Positions 52,751 to 62,488 are shown, counted from the stretch's first letter. The stretch: 64,000 nucleotides of DNA from Micropruina glycogenica (GCF_900289045.1 NZ_LT985188.1:2046001-2110000), one strand, 5' to 3'. A program made the numbers and translations. Notes: a model not told the origin generated them from the letters alone.

Positions 52751-52936
52751 TCAGCCGCGCGTCGGCCGGCGGGCCTCGTCGATCAGCAGAATCGGAATGC
52801 CGCCCTTGAGCGGGTAGGCCAGGCCGCAGTCAGCGCCGGTGCAGACCAGTTCGGACGCCTCGTAGTCCCACGTGAACGCGCTGTGGCAGGCCGGGCAGAC
52901 CAACAGCTCGAGCACGTCATGGGTCAGGTCAGGCAT
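52751..52936 (-). CDS. Trm112 family zinc-binding protein
   Basis: 61 residues from ATG 52936 with a strong AGGAGG site; it overlaps manB by 8 bp. It has VCPACHSAF and VCTGADCGLAYPLKGGIPILL. Trm112 proteins are small zinc-ribbon partners that activate methyltransferases. The first pair of Cys (CPAC) and the second (C-x4-C) are present. It is part of manB - Trm112 - SIS. Confidence 0.88.
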   Translation of the reverse strand: MPDLTHDVLELLVCPACHSAFTWDYEASELVCTGADCGLAYPLKGGIPILLIDEARRPTRG

Positions 52937-54290
52937 CTGTTCCTCCTCTGATGATGGCCAGCGTCTCATCGCGCAACGCCACCATTTGTTGCTCGCTGCG
53001 GGCCTCGACGTTCAGCCGCAGCAGCGGTTCGGTGTTCGACGGGCGGACGTTCACCCACCAGTCATCGGTTTCGATCGTAAGCCCGTCGGAACGGTCATGG
53101 GTGCCGCGCCCGGCGAATGCGGCGTCCACCCGATCGAGGGTGCCGGGGACGTCCGCCACGGTGCTGTTGAGTTCGCCCGAGGCCGCGAACGACGGCAGCT
53201 TCGCGACCAGGTCAGACATGGTGCCGTCGCTGTGGCCGAGCAGGGCCAGCACGTGCAAGGCGGCCAGCATGCCGGTGTCGGCGCCCCAGAAGTCGCGAAA
53301 GTAGTAGTGCGCCGAATGCTCGCCGCCGAAGATCGCGTCGTGCTGCGCCATCAGGGCTTTGACCGCGGTGTGGCCCACCAGCGAGATCACCAGCCGCCCG
53401 CCGGCCCGGGCCACCACCTGGTTGACGGCCCGTGAGGTGATGGTGTTGATCACGATGGTGCCGCCAGGTTCGCGGGCGAGTTCCTGCCGGGCGATCAGGG
53501 CCGTGATCAACGACGGGCTGACCACCTCGCCGCGCTCGTCGACGATGAAGCACCGATCGGCGTCGCCGTCGAAGACCAGGCCGACGTCGGCGCGGTGTGT
53601 GCGAACGGCCGCCTGGGCGTCCAGCAGGTTCTGCGGCTCGAGCGGGTTCGGGGGATGATTCGGAAAGCTGCCGTCGAGCTCGGTGAACAGGCCGATCAGG
53701 TCGATGTTCAGCGGGGCCAGAACCGCCGGCGCGGTGTGCCCGGCCATGCCGTTGCCGGCGTCGTACACCACTCGCAACCGGCGTGCGCCGGTCATCGGCA
53801 CCAGAGCGTGCAGGTGGGCGGCATAGGCGGTCAGCACGTCGGCTTCGGTACGAGTGCCGGGGGTGGCGGCCGGTGACAGGTCGCCGTCGAAGGCGAGCTT
53901 CCTGATCGCGACGAGCTGGGCGGGCTCGATCGGGGCGGCGTCGGCCAGGCAGAACTTCACCCCGTTGTACTCCGACGGGTTGTGCGACGCGGTGAGCTGC
54001 ACCCCCGGCACCGAGAAGTGGCCCGAGGCGAACCAGAGCTGATCGGTGCTGGCCAGGCCGACGTCGATCACGTCGGCACCCTGACCGGTGGCACCGTCGA
54101 TGAAGGCTGCGGCCAACTCAGGCCCCGAGGTGCGCATGTCGCGGCCCAGCACGAACGTGCCGCCCGCCAGACCCAACACCCGCACGAAGGCGGCCCCGAT
54201 GGCGCGAGCGCCGTCGGCGTCCCACTCGGGCCTTGCTCCCGTGACGGTGCCACGAATGTCGTTGGCCTTGAACATGGACCGGGTGAGCAT
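52929..54290 (-). CDS. manB: Phosphomannomutase/phosphoglucomutase
   Basis: 453 residues with four mutase domains. The active-site phosphoserine loop is TASHNPSEYNGVKF, the Mg-binding loop DGDADRCF, the sugar-binding loop GEHSAHYYF and the phosphate-binding loop RPSNTEPLLRLNVEA. It interconverts mannose 6-phosphate and 1-phosphate, feeding GDP-mannose with manC (61.4 kb). Confidence 0.95.
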   Translation of the reverse strand: MLTRSMFKANDIRGTVTGARPEWDADGARAIGAAFVRVLGLAGGTFVLGRDMRTSGPELAAAFIDGATGQGADVIDVGLASTDQLWFASGHFSVPGVQLTASHNPSEYNGVKFCLADAAPIEPAQLVAIRKLAFDGDLSPAATPGTRTEADVLTAYAAHLHALVPMTGARRLRVVYDAGNGMAGHTAPAVLAPLNIDLIGLFTELDGSFPNHPPNPLEPQNLLDAQAAVRTHRADVGLVFDGDADRCFIVDERGEVVSPSLITALIARQELAREPGGTIVINTITSRAVNQVVARAGGRLVISLVGHTAVKALMAQHDAIFGGEHSAHYYFRDFWGADTGMLAALHVLALLGHSDGTMSDLVAKLPSFAASGELNSTVADVPGTLDRVDAAFAGRGTHDRSDGLTIETDDWWVNVRPSNTEPLLRLNVEARSEQQMVALRDETLAIIRGGTDA

Positions 54291-54306
54291 GTCCGCAGCC
54301 TAGTGC

Positions 54307-54651
54307 TCAGCCGTCGGCGACGACGGCCAGGTGGCCCTTGCGCCGGCCGACCGTGGGTTCGACCGGCAACTCCGTCTCGGCACCCAAGCCCGCCACCCGA
54401 ACGGCCTGGGCCAGAGCCAGCAGGTCGTCGCTGGACGGGCCCGCGTCGGTCTCGGCGGCGGGCAGCCTGATGACGTCCCAGCCGCGCGGCACCGACAGAC
54501 TGGAGCTGTGCGTGGCGCACAGGTCGTAGGTGCCCGGCTCGGCGCGCAGCCCCAGTGGGCCCAGCACGGCGGTGGAGTCGGCGTAGGCGTAGGTGAGCGT
54601 GGACGTGGCGCGCGCCGAACACCCAGTTCGCGAACACGACCGTGACCTCAC
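54307..54651 (-). CDS. DUF3499 family protein
   Basis: 114 residues from GTG 54651 (VRSRSCSRTGCSARATSTLTYAY). The conserved body ADSTAVLGPLGLRAEPGTYDLC, then HSSSLSVPRGWDVIRL, is typical of this actinobacterial family (Rv3258c type). Four Cys/His-rich positions (C-x4-C, C-x2-H) suggest zinc binding. The function is unknown. It is divergent from the metallopeptidase gene and 16 bp upstream of manB on the same strand. Confidence 0.85.
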   Translation of the reverse strand: MRSRSCSRTGCSARATSTLTYAYADSTAVLGPLGLRAEPGTYDLCATHSSSLSVPRGWDVIRLPAAETDAGPSSDDLLALAQAVRVAGLGAETELPVEPTVGRRKGHLAVVADG

Positions 54652-54688
54652 CGGCGTGACATTACCGCCAGCCACTAGCCTTGGCCGC

Positions 54689-55135
54689 ATGGCACACCGC
54701 AGGGAACGACACGGTCGCGGTCTTCGTGGCCCCCTGGCCCTGCCCAACCCGTTGACCGGCGGCCCGGTGCCGCTGCGCAACAGGCCGCAGCGGGCGGAGT
54801 ACTTCACCACCTGCGTGCACGGAGCGGTCGCTCGGGTGTCAGGTGCCTGCCCGCGGGCGCTGGTCGGCATCGACGTCGGGGTCGAGGACGTGCCGGTGGT
54901 CGCCGGACCCTGGAGCCGTGACCGGGTGCCGCTGGCCGCCGCGATCGGGCCCGAACCCCCACAGCACGGGCAGGTGGTGCTGTACCGCAGGCCGCTGGAG
55001 CATCGGGCGCGCACCCGCAAGGGGCTGCGGATTCTGGTGTTTCGCACCCTGGTGGAGCAACTGCACGCGCTCACCGAAATTCCGCTGGAGGAACTCGATC
55101 CCGAAGGCTGGGCCACCGACGACGACTGGGAGTAG
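54689..55135 (+). CDS. Metallopeptidase family protein (Rv3259-type), possibly inactive
   Basis: 148 residues from ATG 54689. The position, divergent from DUF3499 and near whiB, and the segments PLTGGPVPLRNRPQRAEYF, CVHGAVARVSGACPRALVGIDVGVEDVP and LVEQLHALTEIPLEELDPEGW match the small 'metallopeptidase' family. No HExxH motif is visible in this copy, so peptidase activity is doubtful. The function is unknown. Confidence 0.75.
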   Translation: MAHRRERHGRGLRGPLALPNPLTGGPVPLRNRPQRAEYFTTCVHGAVARVSGACPRALVGIDVGVEDVPVVAGPWSRDRVPLAAAIGPEPPQHGQVVLYRRPLEHRARTRKGLRILVFRTLVEQLHALTEIPLEELDPEGWATDDDWE

Positions 55136-55151
55136 CGACGTGGCTGCCTGA

Positions 55152-55961
55152 CTAGCCGCGTGCCACCGGCTCGGGGCCGACCTGCTCGGGGAATCGCGAC
55201 CGCGACGGCCACACGTACCACCACCAGAACGCCGCCACCAACGCCACCAGCACGAGTTCGGCCACCAGCACCGGCGCCACCTGCGCGGTCAGCACGATGG
55301 CCAGGTTGGCCACCCCGTGAACCAGTACGGCCAGCGCCCAGAACAGCAGCCGTCGCCCGCACACGATGCCCCCCAGCACCAGCACGCTCAGACCCATGTG
55401 CAGGGCGATGGCGCTCAGCCGTTCGAGAGCAGTGAGGTAGAAGAGCTCGGACGGTGTGTTCACCAGGGTGTCGGTCAGGGTCTGCAGGGCTCCGGGCGGC
55501 AAGCCCTGCGGCACCTGCCCGGAGTTGATCGACAAGGCCAGGGCCAGGTTGACCACCGACGACAAACCCACCAGCAGCACCGCCTCGAGCCACCCGTGGC
55601 CGAGGCCGAAGGTGACTCCGTCGATCCACCGATGAAAACGCCGCATCAACCAGAGCATGGCCAGCAGCCGTCCGGTCTCTTCGAACAGGCCGGCGGTGAC
55701 ACTCGCCACCGGCGCAGACACCAGAAACTGTGCCCACGGCTGCTCGATGGTCGAGAGATAGGCCATCAGGGGCATGCGGGTGAGCACCTGCGAGCCGGCG
55801 AAGGCCACCATGCCGCACGCGAAGGTACGGCCCAGATGGCTGTTCGCGCGGGTGCCGTCGGCAGCACGGCGCAGCATCAGAAACACCAGCAGCGCCAGCG
55901 GTACCACCATGCTGACCACCAGCGAGAACCCCATGCCCACCAACGAGGCGACCGGAACCAT
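55152..55961 (-). CDS. YhfC/PrsW-like intramembrane metalloprotease
   Basis: 269 residues from ATG 55961 (MVPVASLVGMGFSLVVSMVVPLALL), with about eight membrane helices. Motifs: FEETGRLLAMLWLM, VTFGLGHGWLEAVLLVG and LAVLVHGVANLAIVL. The E-E-x2-R, HGWLE and HG residues within helices are the proposed zinc-binding centre. The family includes CAAX-type proteases and immunity proteins. The substrate is unknown. Confidence 0.82.
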   Translation of the reverse strand: MVPVASLVGMGFSLVVSMVVPLALLVFLMLRRAADGTRANSHLGRTFACGMVAFAGSQVLTRMPLMAYLSTIEQPWAQFLVSAPVASVTAGLFEETGRLLAMLWLMRRFHRWIDGVTFGLGHGWLEAVLLVGLSSVVNLALALSINSGQVPQGLPPGALQTLTDTLVNTPSELFYLTALERLSAIALHMGLSVLVLGGIVCGRRLLFWALAVLVHGVANLAIVLTAQVAPVLVAELVLVALVAAFWWWYVWPSRSRFPEQVGPEPVARG

Positions 55962-56079
55962 GCCAGTCAGGCTAGTAGTGCGTCTCCCAAATGAGTCCCC
56001 ACTTCGCGGCGCCTGAGCACGCACCTCGCGGCGTTCTCCTCGGTCGAGAGACGACCCGTGGTGCGTCTTCCACCAGGTG

Positions 56080-57483
56080 CTACGAGCCGACCCGCGGGTC
56101 GTGCCTGATCGGTGGCGTGGTGGCCGCCGCCGCACCGGGCAGCACTGCCAGGGACGCGACCCCGGTCACGCCGTCGAGGTCCGACCGCACGGCCACCGAC
56201 GCGTGCACCGTGCCGGGTGTCTCGGGGGTCACACCGATCAGCACGTTGCCCGCCTTGGGCAGCCGCACGGTGACGTCGGCCTGACCCGGCACCGTCACCG
56301 TGGTGTCGAGCAGGGCGGGCTGGACGAGGGTGGTGCCCGTGGCCGATTGCACGACCACCCGCACGCGGCCCGGCTCGGTGCCCCCGTTGGCCAGGTGCAG
56401 CACCGGGGCGAGCGACGCGCCCGGCGTTAGCGCCACCACGCCCGGCCCGTCGAGCGGGGCGGTGGCCACCTGGGTGGAGGTGTCGATCGCGGCCGCGCCC
56501 GCACCGTTGCTGCCGACCACGCTCGCGGTGAGCTTCTGCTCAGACGTGAGCCGTAACCCGACCGGAGCCTGCGCCAGCGCGCTACCCAGGGGCACCATGC
56601 GCGTGGTGCCGGGCGGCAGGTCGATGGTTTCGAAGCCCGGCACCGCGGTGGGTCCGTCGGCACCGAGCACCTGCAGCGTCACCGACGCGGTGCGCTCGCC
56701 GGGGTTCACCACCACCAGGTCGCGGGTGCCCCTGCCCGCCGGCAAACCGGCGATCACCACCGACGTCGCCGGGTCGGCGGTCGGCGGCAGCCAGTCGCCA
56801 CCGGCCGACGAGCCGCCGCTGAGCATGCGCTGCCGCACGGCCGCGGCCACGCGTCCGGCCGAGGTGGTGACGCGCAGCGATGTGGGTTGCGGCGAGGTGA
56901 ACAGCGGCCCGAGCGGCACCACCCGGCGGCTGTGGGCGGGCACGATGATGCCCCGTGAACCGGGGGCGGCGAGCCGTCCACCAACGCCGTAGACGGTGAC
57001 GTCGACCGCCGCGTCCTGGGCGTCGGCGTTCATCAGCACCAGGTCGGCGGTCGCCGTGGTGGACGACAGCACCCCGGTGAACCACTGCGCCGCCCTGGGC
57101 CGCCCGCACGACATCATCGACAGGCCCCGGTCGGAGCCGGTGGGGGCCGCGGTGCGGGTGGTCGCCGAGAACGCCTTGAGTCGGGGGGCTGTGGCGACCA
57201 CGGCCTCGTCGGCGGTGGTGTCGAGCACGAACGCCGCCCCGGCGCTGGTCGGGCGGTCGGGGTCGGTGATTCGCAGTGTGGTGACGTCACCGGCGGGCGA
57301 CCCGGCCGCCACGGCCGTCGGGTTGGCGTCACCGGCCACGATCGGGCAGACCACGGCAACCCGGGCCCGATCGTCGTCGGGTTGGGCGAACGACACCGGC
57401 TGCTGCACGGGCACCAGCGACGCGGCGACCAGCGCCAAACCCGCTGCCGCCACCCCCCCGGTGGGCCACCAGAACCGGTTCAC
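56080..57483 (-). CDS. DUF5719 family secreted/membrane-anchored protein
   Basis: 467 residues from GTG 57483, overlapping the glycosyltransferase stop (GTGA). An N-terminal helix (FWWPTGGVAAAGLALVAASLVP) is followed by a beta-rich extracytoplasmic body with repeated Ig-like strands (RRVVPLGPLFTSPQPTSLRV; TTRMVPLGSALAQAPVGLRL). The family occurs downstream of a large GT2 membrane protein in many actinobacteria, implying an envelope glycan role. The biochemical role is unknown. Confidence 0.85.
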   Translation of the reverse strand: MNRFWWPTGGVAAAGLALVAASLVPVQQPVSFAQPDDDRARVAVVCPIVAGDANPTAVAAGSPAGDVTTLRITDPDRPTSAGAAFVLDTTADEAVVATAPRLKAFSATTRTAAPTGSDRGLSMMSCGRPRAAQWFTGVLSSTTATADLVLMNADAQDAAVDVTVYGVGGRLAAPGSRGIIVPAHSRRVVPLGPLFTSPQPTSLRVTTSAGRVAAAVRQRMLSGGSSAGGDWLPPTADPATSVVIAGLPAGRGTRDLVVVNPGERTASVTLQVLGADGPTAVPGFETIDLPPGTTRMVPLGSALAQAPVGLRLTSEQKLTASVVGSNGAGAAAIDTSTQVATAPLDGPGVVALTPGASLAPVLHLANGGTEPGRVRVVVQSATGTTLVQPALLDTTVTVPGQADVTVRLPKAGNVLIGVTPETPGTVHASVAVRSDLDGVTGVASLAVLPGAAAATTPPIRHDPRVGS

Positions 57484-60320
57484 GACCGTCTCCTCAGCCG
57501 TGGTGCGGCCAGCACGATCAGCACCAGCAGGGTGCCGAGCTGCACCCAGGGCCAGGCCTCCGCGCCCCCGGTCAACTGCAGCCGCAGCACGCCGCTCTCG
57601 GCGCCGAGGGTGAACGCCTGCCGTCCGTCGGGTAGTGCCAGTGGGGCCAGTGGCCGTCCGTCGACGGTGGCTCGCCACCGCGCGTCCGAGGGCTGGGCGA
57701 GCACCAGTCGACGGGTGAGCGAACCGGCAGGTAGCACCTGACCATCGCCGGTCAACGTGACCCCTTCGCCGTCGATCACAGCGATCGCAGCGCCCGGCAC
57801 CGGCCAGGTGGCGCCGGCGTCGTCGCCGGTGCCGACCCCCAGGCCGGGCACGTTGCCGATGGCGGTGCGCAGGTCGGGGTCGCTGCCCCGCAACCACACG
57901 TAGCCGACGCCGAGCCTGGCCAGGTCGATGCTCAACTGATCGTCTGCGCTGCCCGACAGCAACCGATTGACCACCGAGGTGGCCAGGCCGCGTTGCGGTT
58001 CGATCGTGCCGGGCAGGCCACGCTCGTCGTCACCCAGCCGCGGCAGGTCGCCTTCGAGCAGCGCCCACCTGACCTCGCCGGACGTTCTGGCGATGGCCAG
58101 GGTGCGCACCGGCGTGTTTGACGTCATGGCGACCCGCACGAAGGGCGGCAGGCTGTCGCCACTGGTGCGGCGCAGGGCCGAACCACCGTCCCACGCCCAC
58201 CAGGCGGCACCGAGCCCAACGGCACCCACCACCACGACCGTCAGGCCCAGTACAGCCGCGCGCCAACCGCCCAGCGTGCGGTACCGCAGATCGGCGGCCA
58301 GCCCCGACAGGCCCTGTGCAGCGGCCCACATCAGCCCGCCGACCATCAACACCAGCCAGGCGTGTGGCTGCGGGCGCGCCTCGACACCCGGGGGCACGGT
58401 CACCACGAGTCGGCTGAGCACGACCGCCAGCACCACGCCCAGGCCGGCCACGGCGAACCCCGGCGCGGCCTCGCGGGGCCGTCGGAACAGGCCCAGAACC
58501 GCGGCCGACCAGGCCACGCCGACCACCACCGCACTCAGCCAGATCGGGGCCACGCCGGTGCCGCCCGGGTGGGCCAGCGCCAGCAACCACGGGTCGGGAG
58601 CCTCGAGCGTGGCCAGCGTCGGCGAGGCGCTGGTGAGCAGGCGCCCGGGAAACCGGGCCCAGCCGGTCAATGCCGGCCCCAGCGCCACCGCGCCGGTGAC
58701 CGACACGAGCAACACCTGACCCCCACCGCGCCCGCTGCGGGCTGCTGGCAGCGCCGCCATCGTCAGCACCACCAGCGGCCACGTCAGCGGCACCTCGACC
58801 ACCGCGAACGCCAGCCATAGGGCCACCGCACCCGCCGATCGCCAACTCTGATCGTCGGCCCACGCCGCCAGCGCGTGCGCCAGCAGGGGCAGCACCACCG
58901 CCCATGTGAGCACGCCCAGCCAGCCGCCGCCGTATGCGCCGCACAGCACGGGCGCAATGGCGTAGCCGATGGACGCGATCACCGCGGTCGCGCTCTCGAC
59001 GCCCCGAGCGCGCAGTGTCCGCAGCGCGAGCAGCCAGGCCAGCGGCACCACGATGATGAACCCGACGGTGACCAGCCATTCCACCTGGCCGAACGTGACC
59101 AGCGCCGCCAGCGCGGTGCTGCCCAGCCACGGCGCGCCGGTCAGGGCCGGGGTGCCGGCCACCGGGTCGAGGTAGGCGTGCCACAGATCAGTCCAGGTGG
59201 CTTGGGACGGCAGCAGGCCGGCGCCGGTGAGCCGTCCGTCACCGAGCAGTTTCCAGCCGGCCACGGCCGCGAGCACGACGATCACGAACGCACCCACATC
59301 GAGCGCGGTCAGCCGACGCAGCCGGCCCTTGGCGGCGAAGTCGTCGCCGGTGAGTTCGTCCAACGAAGTGTCGGTTTCTCGGTCGGCGAGCGATTCCCAC
59401 GCCTCGGTGACTGCACCGGCGGCCCGGTCGAACGCGTCGCCGACCAGCTCGCGCCGCGTGGGGGTGAGTCCGGCAAGGGTGGCCGGATCGACCTCTCGTC
59501 CGGCCAGCACGTCCTGGGCGTCGCGGTCGCGTAACCAGGCGCCGATCGCACGAAGCTCGTCACGGGCGCCGGCCGCGTCTTTGCCGAGCAGAAAGCCGAG
59601 AGCGCCGAACAGGCTGCCCACCAGCAGCCGCAGCCGGCTGAACCATGACGCTCCGGACGACGCCAGCCGCAGTTCCCACGCCCGCTGCTGCACGGGCTCG
59701 GGCGGCTTCGGCGCCACTCGGACGACCCGGGCCGCCGGCTCAGCCACCACCCGCACCCCGGCCGCGTTGGCCTGGCGGCCCAGTTCGAGCCCCGCCAGGG
59801 CGGGCGGCAACTGCGGCACGACGCCGTCCACCTGCTGCCACAGATCGCGGCGCACCAGGGCGGCGGACGCGTCCACGCCCAGCACCGCCATGGTCGAGAG
59901 TTGGCCCTGGTCGGGTTCGCCGCCCTCGACCGCGGGCACGAGCCGTCCGATCGGGGTGACGGTGAGCCCACATGACTCGATCAGGTCGACCCGGGCGCGG
60001 CGCTGCGACTGCACCATCAGGGGGCCGATCAGTCCGATGCGGTTCGACTCGACAGCGGTGCTCAGCAGCTGCCGCAACGCGTCGGGGTGGGGGCGCACCA
60101 CCTCGGGGAAGAGCCACAGCCATTCACCGCTGGCCCGAGCGGCCCCGTCGCCGAGGCTGTCGGCGACGATCACCTCGCCCACGTCGATGGTCTGCTCCGC
60201 CAGCAACGGGCGAACCTCGTCGGCCACGTCGGTGAGCACGATGGCACTGACCGGGTGAGCCGCGACGTCGACGTCGGGCTCAGCGTGGTCGTGCTGCAGC
60301 CACGCCCAGGGATCGGTCAC
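57480..60320 (-). CDS. Large membrane glycosyltransferase (GT2-like N-terminus)
   Basis: 946 residues. A degenerate GT-A domain at residues about 20-215 (AIVLTDVADEVRPLLAEQ, ASGEWLWLFPEVVRPHPDAL, GVDASAALVRRDLWQQV) is followed by a cytoplasmic linker, then about a dozen membrane helices (about 340-790) and a C-terminal extracytoplasmic domain with a final anchoring helix and Arg-rich end (APRLRRRS). It is paired with DUF5719 and lies beside whiB and manC, probably in cell-wall polysaccharide synthesis or export. The DxD motif is not obvious. Confidence 0.83.
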   Translation of the reverse strand: MTDPWAWLQHDHAEPDVDVAAHPVSAIVLTDVADEVRPLLAEQTIDVGEVIVADSLGDGAARASGEWLWLFPEVVRPHPDALRQLLSTAVESNRIGLIGPLMVQSQRRARVDLIESCGLTVTPIGRLVPAVEGGEPDQGQLSTMAVLGVDASAALVRRDLWQQVDGVVPQLPPALAGLELGRQANAAGVRVVAEPAARVVRVAPKPPEPVQQRAWELRLASSGASWFSRLRLLVGSLFGALGFLLGKDAAGARDELRAIGAWLRDRDAQDVLAGREVDPATLAGLTPTRRELVGDAFDRAAGAVTEAWESLADRETDTSLDELTGDDFAAKGRLRRLTALDVGAFVIVVLAAVAGWKLLGDGRLTGAGLLPSQATWTDLWHAYLDPVAGTPALTGAPWLGSTALAALVTFGQVEWLVTVGFIIVVPLAWLLALRTLRARGVESATAVIASIGYAIAPVLCGAYGGGWLGVLTWAVVLPLLAHALAAWADDQSWRSAGAVALWLAFAVVEVPLTWPLVVLTMAALPAARSGRGGGQVLLVSVTGAVALGPALTGWARFPGRLLTSASPTLATLEAPDPWLLALAHPGGTGVAPIWLSAVVVGVAWSAAVLGLFRRPREAAPGFAVAGLGVVLAVVLSRLVVTVPPGVEARPQPHAWLVLMVGGLMWAAAQGLSGLAADLRYRTLGGWRAAVLGLTVVVVGAVGLGAAWWAWDGGSALRRTSGDSLPPFVRVAMTSNTPVRTLAIARTSGEVRWALLEGDLPRLGDDERGLPGTIEPQRGLATSVVNRLLSGSADDQLSIDLARLGVGYVWLRGSDPDLRTAIGNVPGLGVGTGDDAGATWPVPGAAIAVIDGEGVTLTGDGQVLPAGSLTRRLVLAQPSDARWRATVDGRPLAPLALPDGRQAFTLGAESGVLRLQLTGGAEAWPWVQLGTLLVLIVLAAPRLRRRS

Positions 60321-60351
60321 GGTGCCTTAGGCTACCGGCCCGCCGGTGGGG

Positions 60352-60618
60352 TCAGACCGCGCGCTTCTTCAGCTTGCGCCGCTCACGCTCGGACAGTCCG
60401 CCCCAGATTCCGAAGCGTTCGTCTTTGCTGAGCGCGTATTCGAGGCACTCGCTGCGCACCTCGCAACTGAGGCACACCCGCTTCGCCTCGCGGGTGGAGC
60501 CACCCTTCTCGGGAAAGAACGCCTCGGGATCGGTCTGAGCGCACAACGCACGCTCTTGCCAACCCAGCGCGCCTTCGTCGCCTTCTTCTTCGAACTGCAG
60601 AGCTACCAACTCATGCAT
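60352..60618 (-). CDS. WhiB-family [4Fe-4S] transcription factor (WhiB2-like)
   Basis: 88 residues. Four cluster ligands C26, C49, C52 and C58 (ALCAQTD...RVCLSCEVRSEC), the turn GIWGG at 70-74, and the basic tail SERERRKLKKRAV. Its ribosome binding site is GGAGGA. The neighbourhood (manB, DUF3499, metallopeptidase, manC) is that of mycobacterial whiB2, the cell-division-linked member, so it is most likely WhiB2/WhmD. Confidence 0.92.
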   Translation of the reverse strand: MHELVALQFEEEGDEGALGWQERALCAQTDPEAFFPEKGGSTREAKRVCLSCEVRSECLEYALSKDERFGIWGGLSERERRKLKKRAV

Positions 60619-60708
60619 GGCATTCCTCCTCGACCCGGTGCAGCCACGCTGAACTACATGGAAGAAATTACATGGGTGTGGTTACGAGAAGTCAACCCGC
60701 TGCATGTG

Positions 60709-61416
60709 CTATTTTTCGCCGTCCCCGCGGGGCCGCGGCCGCCATTGCCGCTCAGGGGCGATCGCCGGGCCCTCGGACGGTGGCAACTCGGCCACCGCAC
60801 CCGCGTCCGGACGGGCCCCGCTGGCCGCCTCACGGGCGCTGCGCCAGGCGGTGCCGGTGGCCTGCTCTGCGCGCCACACCGGGGCGTTCTCGGGTGCTTC
60901 CGGCGCCGAACTGGCCGACGCCGCCGAGGGGGCCAGATCGAGCCGTCCCGATTTCACCCCTCGGACGAGCACCCACAACACACCGGCCGCGACGGCCTTG
61001 AGCGCGATGTCGAGCAGTCCGCCCAGAATCTCCATGATCACGCCGAAGGCGTTGGCCGAGGCGGCCAGGCCCAGCCCCAGGCAGATCAGTTGCAGCAGGG
61101 TGCCGATGCCCACCACCCAGGCCGACGTCTTCGCCAGGGTGATGGCCCGCGAGGTGGCCGGCGGAATGAACAGGCAGGCGCAGACCAGCGCCACCAGCAC
61201 GATCACCAGCGACAGGTTCATGATCGACTGGCCGATCTCTTGAAAGGCCGCGAACACCTGCGTCTTCTCCCAGAACACCAGCAGGGTGAGCCGCACGATG
61301 CCCAGCACCTGGCTGGCACAGATGATGACCAGCACCGCCCAGGTGACCGGCTGCCGAATGCGCTTCAGGTTGTCGAGCATCGACCGCTTGGTGGCCTGCT
61401 CGGACGGTTCAGACAT
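60709..61416 (-). CDS. Hypothetical membrane protein
   Basis: 235 residues. Four or five helices: VTWAVLVIICASQVLGIV, LSLVIVLVALVCACLFIPPA, SAWVVGIGTLLQLICLGLGLAA and ALKAVAAGVLWVLVRGV. An N-terminal charged segment (SEPSEQATKRSMLDNLKRIR) and a long disordered Ala/Pro-rich C-terminus (about 170-235). The start overlaps manC by 8 bp, so it is co-expressed with manC. I recognise no family. Confidence 0.8.
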   Translation of the reverse strand: MSEPSEQATKRSMLDNLKRIRQPVTWAVLVIICASQVLGIVRLTLLVFWEKTQVFAAFQEIGQSIMNLSLVIVLVALVCACLFIPPATSRAITLAKTSAWVVGIGTLLQLICLGLGLAASANAFGVIMEILGGLLDIALKAVAAGVLWVLVRGVKSGRLDLAPSAASASSAPEAPENAPVWRAEQATGTAWRSAREAASGARPDAGAVAELPPSEGPAIAPERQWRPRPRGDGEK

Positions 61417-62488
61417 AGCTCTCCCCTGCCTCGGCCCGCACCAGGGCGACCAGTTCGCGAACCCGTTCGGCCTCGTCCACCGGCGCCACCATGGTGACCG
61501 TCGGGGTGGTGACCACGACCAGGTCGGAGCAGCCCAGCAGGCTGATCACGTGGTCGTCACCGGCGGTGTTGATGATCACGTTGCGTTCGGCGTCCAGATG
61601 CACCGACGGGCCGATCAGCGCGTTGCCGGCCGCGTCGTGGCTGAGCACCTCGGCCAGTGAGGCGTAGCCGCCCACATCGTGCCAGCGCACCGGCAGGGCC
61701 ACCGCGAGCACGTGGGCGGTGCCGGCACCTGCCGAGACGGGCTCCATGATCGCGTAGTCGACGGACGTCTTGTGCAAGCTCGGAAAGATCGCCTCGAGCC
61801 GGTCGGGGTGCGCCGCCAGTTCGAGCACGGCGTTGTGGGTTGCGGGGTGCAGCGCTTCGAGCTGCTCCAAGAAGGTCGCGGCCCGCCATACGAACATGCC
61901 CGCGTTCCACCAATAGGCGCCCGAGTCGAGGTACTCGCGGGCGGTCGCCCGGTCGGGCTTCTCGCGAAACTCGAGCACCTCGTGCACCTCTGGACGGCCG
62001 GGCACGGCTGCACCGCGGTGCAGGTAGCCGTAACCGGTGTGCGGGCTGGTCGGCACCACGCCCAGGGTGACCAGCGCCTGCGCGTCACCCTCGGCCACGT
62101 CGAAGGCCTGTGCGAGCGCGTCGGTGAACACCGCCACCGGTTCGATCAACTGGTCGGCGGTCACCTGCGCGATCACCGCGTCGGGGTCGCGGGCGGCGAT
62201 CACCGCGGCGGGCCAGGCCACCGCGTTCAGCGAGTCGCGGCCCTCGGGTTCGCCCAGAATGTTGGCCTCGGGCAGTTCGGGCAGCTCGGCGCGCACCTGG
62301 TCGGCGTAGGCGGCGCCGGTGCACACCAGCACCCGTTCGGGCGGCACCAGGCCGCCCAGCCGCTCGTAGGCGATGCGCAGCAACGAGCGTCCTTCGATCA
62401 GGCGCAGCAGTTGCTTGGGGGTGCCCTTGCGCGACAAGGGCCACAACCGGGTGCCCGAACCGCCGGCCATGATCACCGCGAACCGCAT
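61409..62488 (-). CDS. manC: Mannose-1-phosphate guanylyltransferase
   Basis: 359 residues. The nucleotidyltransferase motif MAGGSGTRLWPLSRKGTPKQLL lies at residues 8-29, followed by FREKPDRATAREYLDSGAYWWNAGMFVW and the mannose-1-phosphate region. It makes GDP-mannose from mannose 1-phosphate and GTP, following manB. It lacks the C-terminal isomerase domain seen in long ManC proteins. It is the first gene of a unit with the hypothetical membrane protein. Confidence 0.94.
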   Translation of the reverse strand: MRFAVIMAGGSGTRLWPLSRKGTPKQLLRLIEGRSLLRIAYERLGGLVPPERVLVCTGAAYADQVRAELPELPEANILGEPEGRDSLNAVAWPAAVIAARDPDAVIAQVTADQLIEPVAVFTDALAQAFDVAEGDAQALVTLGVVPTSPHTGYGYLHRGAAVPGRPEVHEVLEFREKPDRATAREYLDSGAYWWNAGMFVWRAATFLEQLEALHPATHNAVLELAAHPDRLEAIFPSLHKTSVDYAIMEPVSAGAGTAHVLAVALPVRWHDVGGYASLAEVLSHDAAGNALIGPSVHLDAERNVIINTAGDDHVISLLGCSDLVVVTTPTVTMVAPVDEAERVRELVALVRAEAGESYV

